Origin: Bog-473 sp963766995
Lineage (GTDB): Bacteria; Actinomycetota; Acidimicrobiia; Acidimicrobiales; RAAP-2
Length of the DNA: 64,000 nucleotides
NCBI GenBank assembly: GCA_963766995.1
Contig: CAVYCE010000001.1
Location: 1,054,001 to 1,118,000 of the forward strand
Reading direction: 5' to 3'
This document shows positions 15,810 through 25,342 of this stretch, one piece after another. A program made the translations under genes and the position numbers. The notes under the pieces were generated by a model. The model was not told the origin of the DNA. It worked only from the letters and a program-made list of their open reading frames with translations, and did not search any database. Each line of letters starts with the position of its first letter. Within the stretch, counting starts at the first letter, position 1.

Positions 15810-16381
15810 GCCTGGACCTCTTGGCCGGCGCGACGACCATCGATCACGTACTGCACACCCGTGATCACCGTCAGGGCAGTGGCCACCCAAATCACCACCA
15901 GTGTCACCGTGTGATGGTGCACCAATGGTGGGGCCAGGCAAGTGCCGATGGCCAGGTCCTGCACGAAGGTCTTGACTTTGGCCGACGTTCGGGCCGGGAT
16001 GGATACACCGTGGCGTCCGACCCATGATCGATAGAGCTGCATGCCGACCTCACGAACGGCGATGAGAATGACCGCGGCCCAGGGCAGGTGACCTTCGACG
16101 GCCAGCGTGAACAGGGCTCCGAGCACGACGGCCTTGTCGGCCAGCGGATCGAGGAAGGCACCCGAGCGGGTTGTGCCCTGGCGACGGGCGATGTAGCCGT
16201 CGACACCGTCGCTGCATGCCACCAGGAAACCCACAATGAGGTTGAACCAGGTGGCACCCCACACCACAATCATGACGACGAAAATGGGTGCGGCCAGCAA
16301 TCGGGCAATGGTCACGACATTGGCCGGCGTGGCCAGGGCCGACGGCCCGAAGGTGAATTGGCGCGTGTTGGCCTCGGTCAC
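15806..16381 (-). CDS. pgsA: CDP-diacylglycerol--glycerol-3-phosphate 3-phosphatidyltransferase
   Basis: This 191-residue inner-membrane enzyme catalyses the committed step to phosphatidylglycerol. It carries the CDP-alcohol phosphatidyltransferase signature: S-D-G-V-D-G-Y-I-A-R followed by G-A-F-L-D-P-L-A-D-K, with the three metal-binding Asp and one catalytic Asp. The N-terminal T-P-A-N-V-V-T-I-A-R-L segment and four or five hydrophobic helices are usual for PgsA. The GTG start at 16381 overlaps the rimO stop by 4 bases, and the stop overlaps the cinA start by 4 bases, so translation is probably coupled along the operon. It could instead be a related CDP-alcohol transferase, but the neighbours support PgsA. 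Confidence 0.93.
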   Translation of the reverse strand: MTEANTRQFTFGPSALATPANVVTIARLLAAPIFVVMIVVWGATWFNLIVGFLVACSDGVDGYIARRQGTTRSGAFLDPLADKAVVLGALFTLAVEGHLPWAAVILIAVREVGMQLYRSWVGRHGVSIPARTSAKVKTFVQDLAIGTCLAPPLVHHHTVTLVVIWVATALTVITGVQYVIDGRRAGQEVQA

Positions 16382-17730
16382 GGTCGGCCCGCCGATGCCA
16401 GTGCATGGTCCGAGGCCCGAACAGCGCGGAGGTCAGGTCCTTCGGCACTCGTGATCACTACGTCAACCAATTCGCCGGCCACCGTGTCGAGAGGGAGATG
16501 CACAATCCCGTCGATCTCGGGCGCCTCGTGCACCGTGCGCCCATGCCCTGGCCCATCAACCAGTACTTCCCGCGTCGTTCCCACTAATTCGTCGCGACGC
16601 GCCGCGGTGATGGCATCCTGCAACTCCATGCACTCGCGCAGACGTTCGAGCGCCAGTTCGGGTGCCACCTGGTCCGGCAGATCGGCGGCATGCGTACCGA
16701 CCTCGTTGGAAAAGGGAAAGAACCCGGCCCAGTCCAGCTGAGCTTCGGCCAGGAACTGGAGGAGGAGATCGTGGTCGCGCTCGGTCTCCCCGGGGTATCC
16801 GAGGATGAAGGAGGAGCGGAAGGTGGCCTGTGCGTCGGCCTGGCGAATGTCGGCGATGCGGCGCAGGAAGCGCTCACCATCGCCCCAGCGCCTCATGCGC
16901 GCCAGCAGCGGACGAGAGACATGCTGCAGCGAGAGGTCGAAGTAAGGCACACCAGTTTGGAGCACAGCCGAGATCAATTCGTCGGTGAGACCCGATGGGT
17001 ACAGATAGAGCAAGCGCGTCCGCGACACCTTGGAAGAGAGAGCGCGGGTCAGTGAGGCAATGGGCGAGGTGCCCGCTTTCACCCGCTCACCGGGACGCGA
17101 GCGATCGCGCCCATAGGAGGCCAGGTCCTGGGCCACCAACACGATCTCGCGCAATGGCGGAGAGTCGGTGCCGCCAGAGAGGAGCAGATCCACCTCAGAC
17201 ATGACATCGGCCACGCTGCGGGAGCGCTGCTTGCCCCGGAACGACGGGATGGCGCAGAAGCCGCAGATGCGGTCACACCCTTCGGCCACCTTTACGTAGG
17301 CCCATGGCGCCGTTGCGGCCGGCCGAGCCAATTCGAGCAGGTCGAATCCAGCAGCCGGACGAGGGCGTGGACCTTTGGTCAGCGTGACTGGCACTGCCGG
17401 TCCGGCGGTGAGTTCCACCCCGAACCCCGCCACCAGGTCCACCTCGGGCAGAGCGTCGGCCAGTTCGTCGCCATAGCGCTCGGCCATGCAGCCAGTGACC
17501 ACCAGGCGAGCGCCCTCGCGGCGGACGTCAGCCAGTTCAAGCACGGTGTCAATGGATTCCTGGCGAGCGGACTCAATGAAGGCGCAGGTGTTGACCACGA
17601 CAAGGTCGGCCGAACTCGGATCGGCCGCCCGCCCATAGCCCTGACCGGCGAGGAGCCCCTCGAGCTTGTCTGAGTCCACCTGGTTCTTGGGACAGCCCAG
17701 AGTCTGAAGCCAGTACCGCCGCTCGACCAC
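16378..17730 (-). CDS. rimO: Ribosomal protein S12 methylthiotransferase
   Basis: A radical SAM enzyme that adds a methylthio group to the conserved Asp of ribosomal protein S12. The 450 residues hold three domains: an N-terminal UPF0004 domain with Cys in L-G-C-P-K-N and N-T-C-A-F-I, binding one cluster; a radical SAM core with G-C-D-R-I-C-G-F-C-A-I-P; and a C-terminal TRAM domain. The L-G-C-P-K-N-x-V-D-S segment near residue 11 separates RimO from the tRNA-acting MiaB. The start is GTG 17730. It is the first gene of the rimO-pgsA-cinA operon and follows tRNA-Ser on the same strand by about 100 bases. Confidence 0.96.
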   Translation of the reverse strand: MVERRYWLQTLGCPKNQVDSDKLEGLLAGQGYGRAADPSSADLVVVNTCAFIESARQESIDTVLELADVRREGARLVVTGCMAERYGDELADALPEVDLVAGFGVELTAGPAVPVTLTKGPRPRPAAGFDLLELARPAATAPWAYVKVAEGCDRICGFCAIPSFRGKQRSRSVADVMSEVDLLLSGGTDSPPLREIVLVAQDLASYGRDRSRPGERVKAGTSPIASLTRALSSKVSRTRLLYLYPSGLTDELISAVLQTGVPYFDLSLQHVSRPLLARMRRWGDGERFLRRIADIRQADAQATFRSSFILGYPGETERDHDLLLQFLAEAQLDWAGFFPFSNEVGTHAADLPDQVAPELALERLRECMELQDAITAARRDELVGTTREVLVDGPGHGRTVHEAPEIDGIVHLPLDTVAGELVDVVITSAEGPDLRAVRASDHALASAGRP

Positions 17731-17831
17731 TCACGCTCCTCATGCCCAGCCGGGACCACCACGGTGGCGGTACGTTGCACCCGACAATGCGGGCACACGG
17801 ATCTGATCGCACTGCACGATCAGCCCCCGAG

Positions 17832-17920
17832 CGGAGAGGGAGGGATTTGAACCCTCGGACCCGGTTACCCAGGTCAACTCATTAGCAGTGAGTCCGATTC
17901 GGCCGCTCTCGCACCTCTCC
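17832..17920 (-). tRNA. tRNA-Ser (GCT)
   Basis: Acceptor stem GGAGAGG pairs with CCTCTCC-type bases at 17833-17839. A long variable arm marks it as class II. The anticodon stem ACTCA/TGAGT encloses loop CTGCTAA, giving anticodon GCT, and the T-arm contains GGGTTCAAATCCC. The 3' CCA is not encoded (discriminator G at 17832, then CT). Confidence 0.96.
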
Positions 17921-17969
17921 AGGCAGGACAGCCTACGTGAAGCCCCAGCCGGGGTTGGGCGGGGTCGAT

Positions 17970-19490
17970 TCAGGCCAGGGACGGCACTCCGAAGGACACC
18001 GGGAGAGGCGTTCCGAGCAGGCCATCTAGGTCCAGATTCTCGACCGGGTCAACAATGGGGAGCATGGGCTCTGGTGGCCACGATCTCCGACTGCTCTCCA
18101 GGGCGGCCTTGAGCAGGGCTTCCAGCTCTTCGTGCACTAATTCGGCCAACACATCGACGTCCGGCACTACTGACGGGCAGGCGTTGAGCCCTACAAACAG
18201 CGAGTCCAGGTAGTTCTGCACTGTGATGTTCAGAGCTACCCCGTCGACCACTGGTCCAATGGGGTAGGCCCCGACCATGCGCATCCCGGCAAAGAAAAGA
18301 GGGGACTTCGGACCGGGCACATTGGAGACGACGAGATTTCCCGGACGAAGGCGGCGCACCGCCCCCAGTCTCGAGCCCAGCTGAAATGCAGATCGGGCCA
18401 GTGCCGGTGGCAACGCCTCGGACACAGCTGCCGCCAGGTCGCCGTAGCCCACGGCGTGTTCCTGAGCCTTGGCCGAGCGGCTCGACTGAGCCACTGCCTG
18501 CAAGCGATCGAGAGGCTCCTGTTTGTCACTGGCCAACGGGATGAACATGGCCGACAGCCGGTTGCCCATGGCGTCACGGTCGGACATGGTGCGTACCGAT
18601 ACGGGGACCACGGCCACGAGGGGGTTGGCGCACCGAGTCTGGTGCTGGTTCTGGTAATTGCGCAGCGCCCCGGAGCAAAGGGCTAGCACCACATCATTGA
18701 GCGTCACACCCGAATGCGCCTTCAGCTTGCGTACGTCGTTCATGTCGAGCTCTGCAAAGGACACCGACCGCTGTGACTTCATCGGCGTGGTGAACGAGTC
18801 GGGTGCGCCCAGTGGCATAGTCAGGCCGGCCGTTCCGTTGGTCATGGCGTGACGGGCCAATCGCACCGTGGCCTTTCCAATTTCGTGGGCTGCTCTCACG
18901 GCACGAATCGGGCTGGAGAGCAGGGTCGGCAGTGCATCGGTGAGCAGCCGGGTTTGTGAGGGAATCGTCTCAGGTCGCCACGGTTCCATCTCACTTGAAT
19001 CGGCGCGTTGCGGCGTCATGTCGAGCAGTTGCGCCATGATCCGCGTGCCAGACACGCCGTCAATGACGGAGTGGTGCATTTTGGCGATCACGGCCACCTT
19101 GCCGTCGTCGAGTCCTTCGACCACATGCATTTCCCATGGCGGCTGTTCCGGACGAAGGGGATTGGACATCACGTTGGCCGTGATGTCGCTCAGCGTTCCC
19201 TCGTGGTTCGACACCTGAGGCATCCCAACACGGTGCAGGTGATTGTCCAAGTCGAATTCGGGATCGTCGACCCAGCGCGGGTGATCCAGCCCTAGGGGTA
19301 CAGGCAGTAAGCGGCGACGCAGGAGAGGAATTTCGGGCAGGCGATGGGCCACATGGTCGCGCACTGCCTCGAAGGAGTAACCACCTGGGGCACTCTGCGG
19401 TTCGAAGACGCAGGTAAAGGACACCTCCATTGGTGTGGCTGGGGTCTCCGAATAGAGGAACATGGGGTCGATTCCGCACATGCGTTGCAT
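17970..19490 (-). CDS. WS/DGAT family wax ester synthase / diacylglycerol acyltransferase
   Basis: A 506-residue acyltransferase that joins acyl-CoA to a fatty alcohol or diacylglycerol, making storage wax esters or triacylglycerol. The active-site H-H-S-V-I-D-G lies at about residues 139-145, and the second conserved P-L-F region near the C-terminus (N-V-P-G-P) matches the family. The N-terminus M-Q-R-M-C-G-I-D-P-M-F-L-Y-S-E-T-P is standard, so ATG 19490 is chosen; it has GGAGA 6 bases upstream, while a start at 19604 would add an unrelated leader. It stands alone on the minus strand, upstream of tRNA-Ser(GCT). The family is widespread in oleaginous actinobacteria. Confidence 0.93.
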   Translation of the reverse strand: MQRMCGIDPMFLYSETPATPMEVSFTCVFEPQSAPGGYSFEAVRDHVAHRLPEIPLLRRRLLPVPLGLDHPRWVDDPEFDLDNHLHRVGMPQVSNHEGTLSDITANVMSNPLRPEQPPWEMHVVEGLDDGKVAVIAKMHHSVIDGVSGTRIMAQLLDMTPQRADSSEMEPWRPETIPSQTRLLTDALPTLLSSPIRAVRAAHEIGKATVRLARHAMTNGTAGLTMPLGAPDSFTTPMKSQRSVSFAELDMNDVRKLKAHSGVTLNDVVLALCSGALRNYQNQHQTRCANPLVAVVPVSVRTMSDRDAMGNRLSAMFIPLASDKQEPLDRLQAVAQSSRSAKAQEHAVGYGDLAAAVSEALPPALARSAFQLGSRLGAVRRLRPGNLVVSNVPGPKSPLFFAGMRMVGAYPIGPVVDGVALNITVQNYLDSLFVGLNACPSVVPDVDVLAELVHEELEALLKAALESSRRSWPPEPMLPIVDPVENLDLDGLLGTPLPVSFGVPSLA

Positions 19491-19702
19491 GGGCATTCTC
19501 CAATCAGCGGTGATGGCAACTGGTCCAGCTGGGCACGAATCTCGTACGCATCCCGCCACTTCTGCCTTACCCCGACAGCCCTGCGGTACTCCCCTGTCAT
19601 CCAATCTTTATCCCACGTTCGAGGTCGCTTCACCGGGTCGTCCCCGAAACCAACCTCCGTGTCAGGGAACGTGTTGATCTGCCACACCAGTGGCGCCGTC
19701 GC

Positions 19703-19708
19703 TATCCT
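19703..19708 (+). promoter_or_regulatory. Putative -10 box for the substrate-binding protein gene
   Basis: TATCCT matches TANNNT and would start transcription around 19715, giving a leader of about 33 bases with the AAGGGGG ribosome binding site before GTG 19748. No convincing -35 element is visible. Confidence 0.35.
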
Positions 19709-19747
19709 CGGGTGCAGCGGTGGCGGGTGAGGTCAAGGGGGTGGCGG

Positions 19748-21199
19748 GTGCAACACAAAGGTCGGGCAACCAGACGGCAGTGGTTGACACGGGCGATTGG
19801 CGTGGGAGTGGTCGTGGCAGGTGCCGTATCGCTCGGCATCACTTCTCCATCGGAAGCAGCGACGCACCCGACTGCGGTAACACAGGCCAGCACAAGTGCG
19901 CGTGGGGTCACGTCCAAATTCATCAACGTGGTCTTCCCGTTGATTTCATTTGGCAGCATTCAGGGCCGGTTCGAGATTGAGTCGGACGCCGAGTACGGAG
20001 AACAGGTCAAGGCCATCCACCTCTTCGTCAATCAAATCAATGACGCCGGTGGCATAAATGGGCGCAAGATCAACCCGATGATCGAAAGTTTCGATCCCAC
20101 CAGTGCCGCCGGTCAGCGTTCCCTATGCCTGCAGTGGACCCAGGGCAACCCTCCGGTATTCGCCGTGCTGGACGGAGTCGGGGCCTGGGAAGGGGACAAC
20201 CAGCTCTGCGTGACTCAAGAGGGCCACACCCCGATGCTGGCCCAGTGGACCACCACCACTAACTGGACCGATGCCGGCGCTCCTTACCTGTGGTGGACGG
20301 GGTCCGACGATGCACCCATTCTCGCCGCGGTGGTCAAGTGGGGGGAAAGTTCGGGTCGTCTGGGTAACGGCCGCAAAGTTGGTGTGGTGGTGTCCGATCA
20401 AGTGGCCGACGAGGCCGCCTATCAGTACTACCTCCTGCCGGACCTGAAGAAGGTCGGCATCACCCCCGTGGTGCAGACCGTGTCGGCCGACCTGGGAGAG
20501 ACGGCCGGCACAGACTCTGACGCCGCGCTGGCGGTGGAGCGCTTTAAGGAAGAGGGGATCAATTCAGTGATCCCCCTGTTGCCGGAGAACGCGTTCACGC
20601 CGTATCTCGCGGCCGAGACGTCGCAGAACTACTTTCCCACGCTGCTCCTCAGCGACTACCAGTTCGAGATCGAGGTCGGCCTCGGACTCATTCCCATCCC
20701 CTACGAGAAAGCCTTGAACGGACAGGAGGGCGTCACTACCGAAACCCTGGGCGGTATTGATGAGCCAATTCCGGAGTCGCAGGGTGGCTACGACCCGGGC
20801 GTGAGCTCTTGCTGGACCACCTGGCACAAGGCGTACCCACAAACTCCGAAGGGCAACATCAACGACGACATTGAAGAACAGGGGCCGGTGCAGGGCTGGT
20901 GCCAGGAGATCAAGCTCTTCGCCCAGGCGGCCACCATGGCGGGCAAGGACCTCAATCGCCGGACGTTCGTCGAAGCCATGGCGCGCATAAAGGACTTCGA
21001 TGGAGGGTACTCACCGGTCCTCAGCTACGGACCCAACAAGTTCTACGGACCGACGCAGTACCGGGTGGTCGAACTGCATGACAACCATCCACCAACCAGT
21101 CTGTGCAAACGCGGACCAGCTTCCCAACCCCCTGCTGGCGTGTGCTGGGTTGTGAAGCAGAATTGGACGCCGCTTCCGGGACTGCCGGCGTCCAGCTGA
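19748..21199 (+). CDS. Periplasmic-binding-protein-like (type 1) substrate-binding protein
   Basis: A 483-residue exported protein of the Leu/Ile/Val-binding (LivJ-like) superfamily. The signal region T-R-R-Q-W-L-T-R followed by a hydrophobic stretch and S-E-A-A-T resembles a Tat signal. The mature part begins I-N-V-V-F-P-L-I-S and contains A-I-H-L-F-V-N-Q-I-N-D-A-G-G-I-N-G-R-K-I, the typical first helix and loop of these ligand binders. GTG 19748 is preferred because AAGGGGG lies 8 bases upstream; GTG 19712 is the alternative. No permease or ATPase gene of an ABC system adjoins it, so it may be an orphan binding protein or a sensor. The ligand is unknown. Confidence 0.82.
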   Translation: MQHKGRATRRQWLTRAIGVGVVVAGAVSLGITSPSEAATHPTAVTQASTSARGVTSKFINVVFPLISFGSIQGRFEIESDAEYGEQVKAIHLFVNQINDAGGINGRKINPMIESFDPTSAAGQRSLCLQWTQGNPPVFAVLDGVGAWEGDNQLCVTQEGHTPMLAQWTTTTNWTDAGAPYLWWTGSDDAPILAAVVKWGESSGRLGNGRKVGVVVSDQVADEAAYQYYLLPDLKKVGITPVVQTVSADLGETAGTDSDAALAVERFKEEGINSVIPLLPENAFTPYLAAETSQNYFPTLLLSDYQFEIEVGLGLIPIPYEKALNGQEGVTTETLGGIDEPIPESQGGYDPGVSSCWTTWHKAYPQTPKGNINDDIEEQGPVQGWCQEIKLFAQAATMAGKDLNRRTFVEAMARIKDFDGGYSPVLSYGPNKFYGPTQYRVVELHDNHPPTSLCKRGPASQPPAGVCWVVKQNWTPLPGLPASS

Positions 21200-21768
21200 G
21201 TCGTCCACTGACCGACAGTTCGACGCCAACGCTGATCCTCATCACGGGCGTACCAGGGTCAGGGAAGTCCACCCTGGCTCGGGAGGCAGCCGACGCATTG
21301 CATTGTGCTGTGCTCAGTCACGACTGGGCGATGACAGGACTGCGCTCATTCCCCTCGGTGTGGCGCGAAATGCAGTCGCTCGGGAGCGATGGCTTTCGCT
21401 CGGTTGGATGGACCGTCCTGTGGAACCTCGCCCGGGCCCAACTACGCGAAGGACGCTCGGTGGTGATGGATGGAGTGGCGCGGGTCGGCGAGGTGTCTGA
21501 GGCGCGCGCAGTGGCTCAGGCGGAATTATCTCGATGTCTCGTGGTCCTCAGCGTGCTGGCCGATGCGACTCTGCATCGCCAACGAGTCGAAGGTCGGGAC
21601 CGTGGCATTCCCGGATGGCCCGAGCTCACTTGGGATTCCGTGACGCAAAGCCGGGACAACTTCAACCCTCCGGGCGATGTGGACCTGGTGCTGGACGCCG
21701 CCCAGCCACTCAGTCTCAATACGCGAAGCCTGCGGACACTCATTCAATCGGCACCATCACGCCGGTGA
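21163..21768 (+). CDS. P-loop kinase-like ATPase
   Basis: About 201 residues with a Walker A motif G-V-P-G-S-G-K-S-T close to the N-terminus (L-I-L-I-T-G-V-P), an H-D-W segment at the expected position for substrate binding, and R-D-R/R-Q-R lid-like arginines. It fits the adenylylsulphate/gluconate/zeta-toxin-like kinase group, in which a small substrate is phosphorylated. The substrate cannot be named. The start is uncertain: TTG 21163 is given, GTG 21142 or 21103 are longer, and a CTG at 21196 would overlap the upstream stop as CTGA in the style of other junctions here. It overlaps the end of the binding-protein gene and probably shares its transcript. Confidence 0.7.
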   Translation: MDAASGTAGVQLSRPLTDSSTPTLILITGVPGSGKSTLAREAADALHCAVLSHDWAMTGLRSFPSVWREMQSLGSDGFRSVGWTVLWNLARAQLREGRSVVMDGVARVGEVSEARAVAQAELSRCLVVLSVLADATLHRQRVEGRDRGIPGWPELTWDSVTQSRDNFNPPGDVDLVLDAAQPLSLNTRSLRTLIQSAPSRR

Positions 21769-21814
21769 ACTGGGACGATGCTGGCTACCAACGCGGGTGT
21801 CGTACCATGTCGCG

Positions 21815-23430
21815 ATGTCTGAGGAGGCCTCCGGGGCGATAGTCGACGTCCCGAAACTGTCTGATCGGACTCGATTGGTGGTGGGAATCGGCATCGCCAT
21901 TGTGGTGGCCGTGGGTATATTCCTACGCTTTTATACACACTCGGCCCTGTGGCTCGACGAAGCGCTCACCGTCAACCGGGCCCGTCTCCCTTTCGGCTCC
22001 ATCGCGGGCTCCGTCAAACAGGATGGCGCCCCGCCGCTCTACTACTACATGCTCCATTTCTGGATGGAGCTGTTCGGCCAGTCTGACTTGGCCACTCGGT
22101 CGCTGTCCGGGATCATCGGCGTCATAACGCTCCCCGTGGCCTGGTTGGTGGGCAACCGGCTCGGCGGCCGCGTGGTCGCTTGGACCACGCTGGCGCTGGT
22201 GGCCAGCGCGCCGTTCGCCGTCTACTACTCCACCGAAGCTCGCATGTATGCACTGGTCATCCTCCTCACGGGACTTGGAGTGCTGGCCCTCCACCGTGCA
22301 CTCCAGCAGCGCCACGCGCCGGGAACCTCATCGCCATCGCGGTGATCACCGCAGCCCTGCTCTATTCGCAGTACTGGTCGCTGTACTTGGTGGCCATCGT
22401 GGGTATCTGGCTGCTCGCTTCGACCTGGTGGGTCCGACGCCATGAAGACGGCACTGATGTGGGGGGCTGGAAACGACCGCTTCACACGTTCTTTGCCGTC
22501 GCAGTGGGCGCCCTCCTCTTTGTGCCCTGGGTACCCACCTTCTTGTACCAATCCACACACACAGGCACGCCGTGGGCGGCGCCGGCCAACTTCGCCGCCG
22601 TCATCAACGCCGTGACTGGCTTCACCGACAACCAAGGCTCCGTATCGGTTGTCGGTACCAACCAGGGTCGTCTGCTTGCCGTCATCTACTTCGCCATGTG
22701 CGCCCTGGCCTTGTTCGGCTTGGCTCGCTCCACTCGCATCATCGAACTTGACCTGCACACGCGCCCCCGATCCCGCGGCCTCACCTTCGTCGTGGCCGGC
22801 ACCTTGTTTGCGGCCATCGCCGGCGGACTGCTGTCATCGAGCGCGTTCTCCAGCCGATATGCCGCCGTGGTGTTCTTGCCTCTCATTGTCTTGGTGGCAC
22901 TGGGTACCACCACCCTGCTGTCCACAAAAGTGCGGGTGGGCCTGATTGCGGTCGCAGTGGCCGCCGGCATGGTGGGCTCCATCCAGAACATCACCACGCA
23001 GCGCACCCAGGCGCCGAGCGTGGCCGCCGTCATCAATGCCCAGGCTCGACCCGGCGACATCATCGCCTTCTGCCCCGACCAACTCGGTCCCGACACCTAC
23101 CGGGTCATCACCGATTCGTCTCGCTACGACATGACGACGTTCCCCCGGGGCACCAGCCCGGTATTCGTGGATTGGGTGGACTACGAGAAGACGGTCCACC
23201 ACACCAGCATCACGCCCTTCGTGAACACTCTGGTGGCCGATGCAGGTACCACCCACCACATTTGGCTGGTGTGGCAACCCGGCTACCAGACCTACAGCGT
23301 GAAGTGCTCGCAGATCGCCTCGGCCTTGCTGGACAACCCGCACCTGGGCGGGCACAACTGGGTCACCCCTGCCCCCAGCCGTTATTACGAACCAATGACA
23401 TTGACGGAGTTCGCACCGCTCGACAAGTAG
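21815..23430 (+). pseudogene. GT39-like membrane glycosyltransferase, one frameshift
   Basis: The reading frame opens at ATG 21815 and runs to a stop at 22345; the coding signal then continues in the -1 frame to 23430. The join lies at about 22316-22330, and adding one base there restores a single protein of about 538 residues. The N-terminal half has W-L-D-E-A-L-T-V-N and D-G-A-P-P-L-Y-Y-Y, the GT39/ArnT-like donor-loop motifs, and Y-Y-S-T-E-A-R-M-Y. The C-terminal half has further membrane helices and a soluble end domain. Each half is well preserved, so either the mutation is recent or the base was lost in sequencing. If intact it would transfer sugar from a polyprenyl-phosphate donor. Confidence 0.8.
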
Positions 23431-23450
23431 GCGCCCTACCGGCAGGTCCC

Positions 23451-24659
23451 CTATAGGCAGGAATAACACGCTTCGATCAGCGCTCGATTGCGCGGATTCT
23501 GCCATCGTGGCCCCATGGTGTTGATGGCATAGCCGAAGGCCAACGCAGCATCGGGGTCGCAGAAACCCAGCGATCCTCCAGCCCCGAAATGACCGAATGA
23601 GAGCGGATTCGGTCCGAGCGGACGCTCTGCTTGCGTGAGTTGAAAGCCCAGGCCGAAGCGGGAGGGTCGGTGCAAAATCAAATCGTCGCCGTAGACCTGC
23701 TCGCTGGTGGCTTCTTCCAGGACGGAGCGTTCGACCAGCTCACTGTCCGAGAGCAGCGCGGCGAAGATGCGCATGATGCCGCGCCCGGTGGCGTGGCCGT
23801 TGGTGGCTGGCATTTCGGCTTGACGCCAACGCGTGGTGTTCACCAATCCCCGACCCGAGAGTCCTTCCGGATTGAGGTAGGCGTTGTACTCCATGAGGCG
23901 CTCGTCATCATCCGGGAGGACTGGCGTATTTAAAGCCTGCATGCCCAGATAGTCCGCCACGCGGTGCAGATCGGCGTCGGGAATGCCGATAAAGAAATCA
24001 GCCTCCAGAGGTCCGGCCACCTCGCGCGCCACCATGGTGCCCAGCGAAAGGCCCGAGGACCGTCGCACCAGTTCTCCAATCAGGAACCCGAAGGTATTGA
24101 CGTGGTAGCCGTGGGCTGTGCCCGGTTCCCACCATGGACGGTGTGCGGCCAACGTCTGACACATGCCGTCCCAGTCGAACAATGACTCCGGCTGAAGTGG
24201 CGCTCGCACTGCAGGCAGTCCCGCTTGATGGCTGAGCAGCTGTCTCACAGTGATGTCCGCTTTGCCATTTTCAGCGAACTCGGGCCACACGTCGGCCACA
24301 GCCTGGTCGTAGGTGATGGCGCCTTGGCCCACCAATCGGGCCACACAGATGGCGGCTACGGCCTTGCCAACCGAGAAGACATTGACCAGCGTGTCTTCAC
24401 GCCACGGTCGGGCGCGAGCCTCGTCCTGCCATCCGCCCCAGAGGTCCACCACCGTGGAGCCCTCCACCGCAACGCACAACGAGGCGCCGATTTCATCTCG
24501 GCTGACGAAGTTCTCTACGAAGGCCTCCCGGACGGACATGAATCGCGGGTCGACCCATCCGCCGATGGGGGGTGGGGATGGGGTGGGTGCCACAGGTGGA
24601 GTGTGGCAGAAGAGAGAATGCCGGCGGCGCCCCAGCCGATTCAAGAGTTCTTGGGTCAC
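23451..24659 (-). CDS. Serine hydrolase of the beta-lactamase / EstB esterase family
   Basis: A protein of up to 402 residues with the S-x-x-K nucleophile motif S-V-G-K at about residues 96-99 and the conserved T-V-R-Q-L-L-S-H-Q-A-G-L-P block. The G-Y-H-V-N-T-F-G region stands in for the Y-x-N motif, and the C-terminal F-G-H-F-G-A-G-G-S is the KTG-equivalent H-x-G. The pattern fits class-C-like esterases (EstB, LpqK type), which hydrolyse small esters and do not confer resistance. GTG 24659 gives the longest reading; ATG 24539, at M-S-V-R-E-A-F, removes a Pro-rich leader and fits the family start better. No signal peptide is clear. It is intact although it lies among frameshifted genes. Confidence 0.9.
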   Translation of the reverse strand: MTQELLNRLGRRRHSLFCHTPPVAPTPSPPPIGGWVDPRFMSVREAFVENFVSRDEIGASLCVAVEGSTVVDLWGGWQDEARARPWREDTLVNVFSVGKAVAAICVARLVGQGAITYDQAVADVWPEFAENGKADITVRQLLSHQAGLPAVRAPLQPESLFDWDGMCQTLAAHRPWWEPGTAHGYHVNTFGFLIGELVRRSSGLSLGTMVAREVAGPLEADFFIGIPDADLHRVADYLGMQALNTPVLPDDDERLMEYNAYLNPEGLSGRGLVNTTRWRQAEMPATNGHATGRGIMRIFAALLSDSELVERSVLEEATSEQVYGDDLILHRPSRFGLGFQLTQAERPLGPNPLSFGHFGAGGSLGFCDPDAALAFGYAINTMGPRWQNPRNRALIEACYSCL

Positions 24660-24800
24660 AGTCCCTTGGCGGAGGGTGTCTGGAACTATCAGCTGGGGCG
24701 CTCACGCCGACAAGTGCGATCAGGCGGTAGATCGCAATTGGTGTTTTGCCCAGGACGGCGGTGACCCAAACCTGGCCGGCCAAAAAATGTCGAAAAGCTC

Positions 24801-25232
24801 CTAGACCAGGGCTTCTACTTGATCGGCGGCCCCAATGACCGCTAACAGCTCCCGGTCACGCTCATACGACAACAGCGCCGAGGCGGCCTGCAGGGGGAGC
24901 CACCGGAGCTCGTCCACCTCATCATTGACCGTGAAGGAGCCCGACTCGGCCACCATGACCCAATAGGCCACGACCTTGGGGCGACCCTTTCGATCGACAT
25001 ATTCGGTGTGGCCGATGAATCGCACCAGCCGGCACACCAACCCCGTCTCTTCGAGCACCTCGCGTTGGGCGGCGATCTCGAAGGTTTCACCCTCGTCCAA
25101 CTTGCCTTTGGGGAACGACCAGTCCTCTTGCAGAGGGCGATGCACGGCGATGATCTCCAACTGACCGGCCCGACGCCTGATCACGAGACCACCGGCCGCC
25201 TGTACGACTTCGACTGGAGTGCGCGGATCCAT
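24801..25232 (-). CDS. Nudix hydrolase, MutT1-like
   Basis: A 143-residue Nudix domain with a complete Nudix box at residues 43-65 (G-x5-E-x7-R-E-V-L-E-E-T-G-L). F-P-K-G-K-L just before the box and H-R-P-L-Q-E-D-W-S in front are typical of actinobacterial MutT1-like enzymes, which clean oxidised or excess nucleoside di- and triphosphates or Ap(n)A. ATG 25232 is used because the family begins at this point; the longer in-frame reading from 25436 overlaps the divergent CYTH-CHAD gene. The pairing with a CYTH-CHAD (polyphosphate-related) gene on the other strand is common in actinobacteria, and mycobacterial MutT1 carries a phosphohistidine-like domain that is absent here. Confidence 0.92.
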   Translation of the reverse strand: MDPRTPVEVVQAAGGLVIRRRAGQLEIIAVHRPLQEDWSFPKGKLDEGETFEIAAQREVLEETGLVCRLVRFIGHTEYVDRKGRPKVVAYWVMVAESGSFTVNDEVDELRWLPLQAASALLSYERDRELLAVIGAADQVEALV

Positions 25233-25330
25233 CGTTGCTGTTCGCCTCCCCACGCCTGCGACACTATCGCCACCATCCACGAAATTGATGACAATCGAGC
25301 AGGCTTTGGGGGCGATCTCGGCATCGGCAC

Positions 25331-25342
25331 TATCCTTGATCG
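25331..25342 (+). promoter_or_regulatory. Putative leaderless promoter for the CYTH-CHAD gene
   Basis: TATCCT (25331-25336) is followed by six bases and then the ATG at 25343, the same TANNNT-N6-RTG spacing seen at 7243, 10003 and 44936. There is no ribosome binding site. Confidence 0.5.

Noticed and set aside
15810..16025. N-terminal extension of CinA to 16025
   Set aside because: The extra residues are a shadow of pgsA in another frame. The GTG at 15809 overlapping the pgsA stop starts the domain exactly.
22316..22330. Programmed -1 frameshifting in the GT39 gene
   Set aside because: The join has no X-XXY-YYZ slippery heptamer and no obvious downstream pseudoknot, and nearby genes carry similar unexplained indels.
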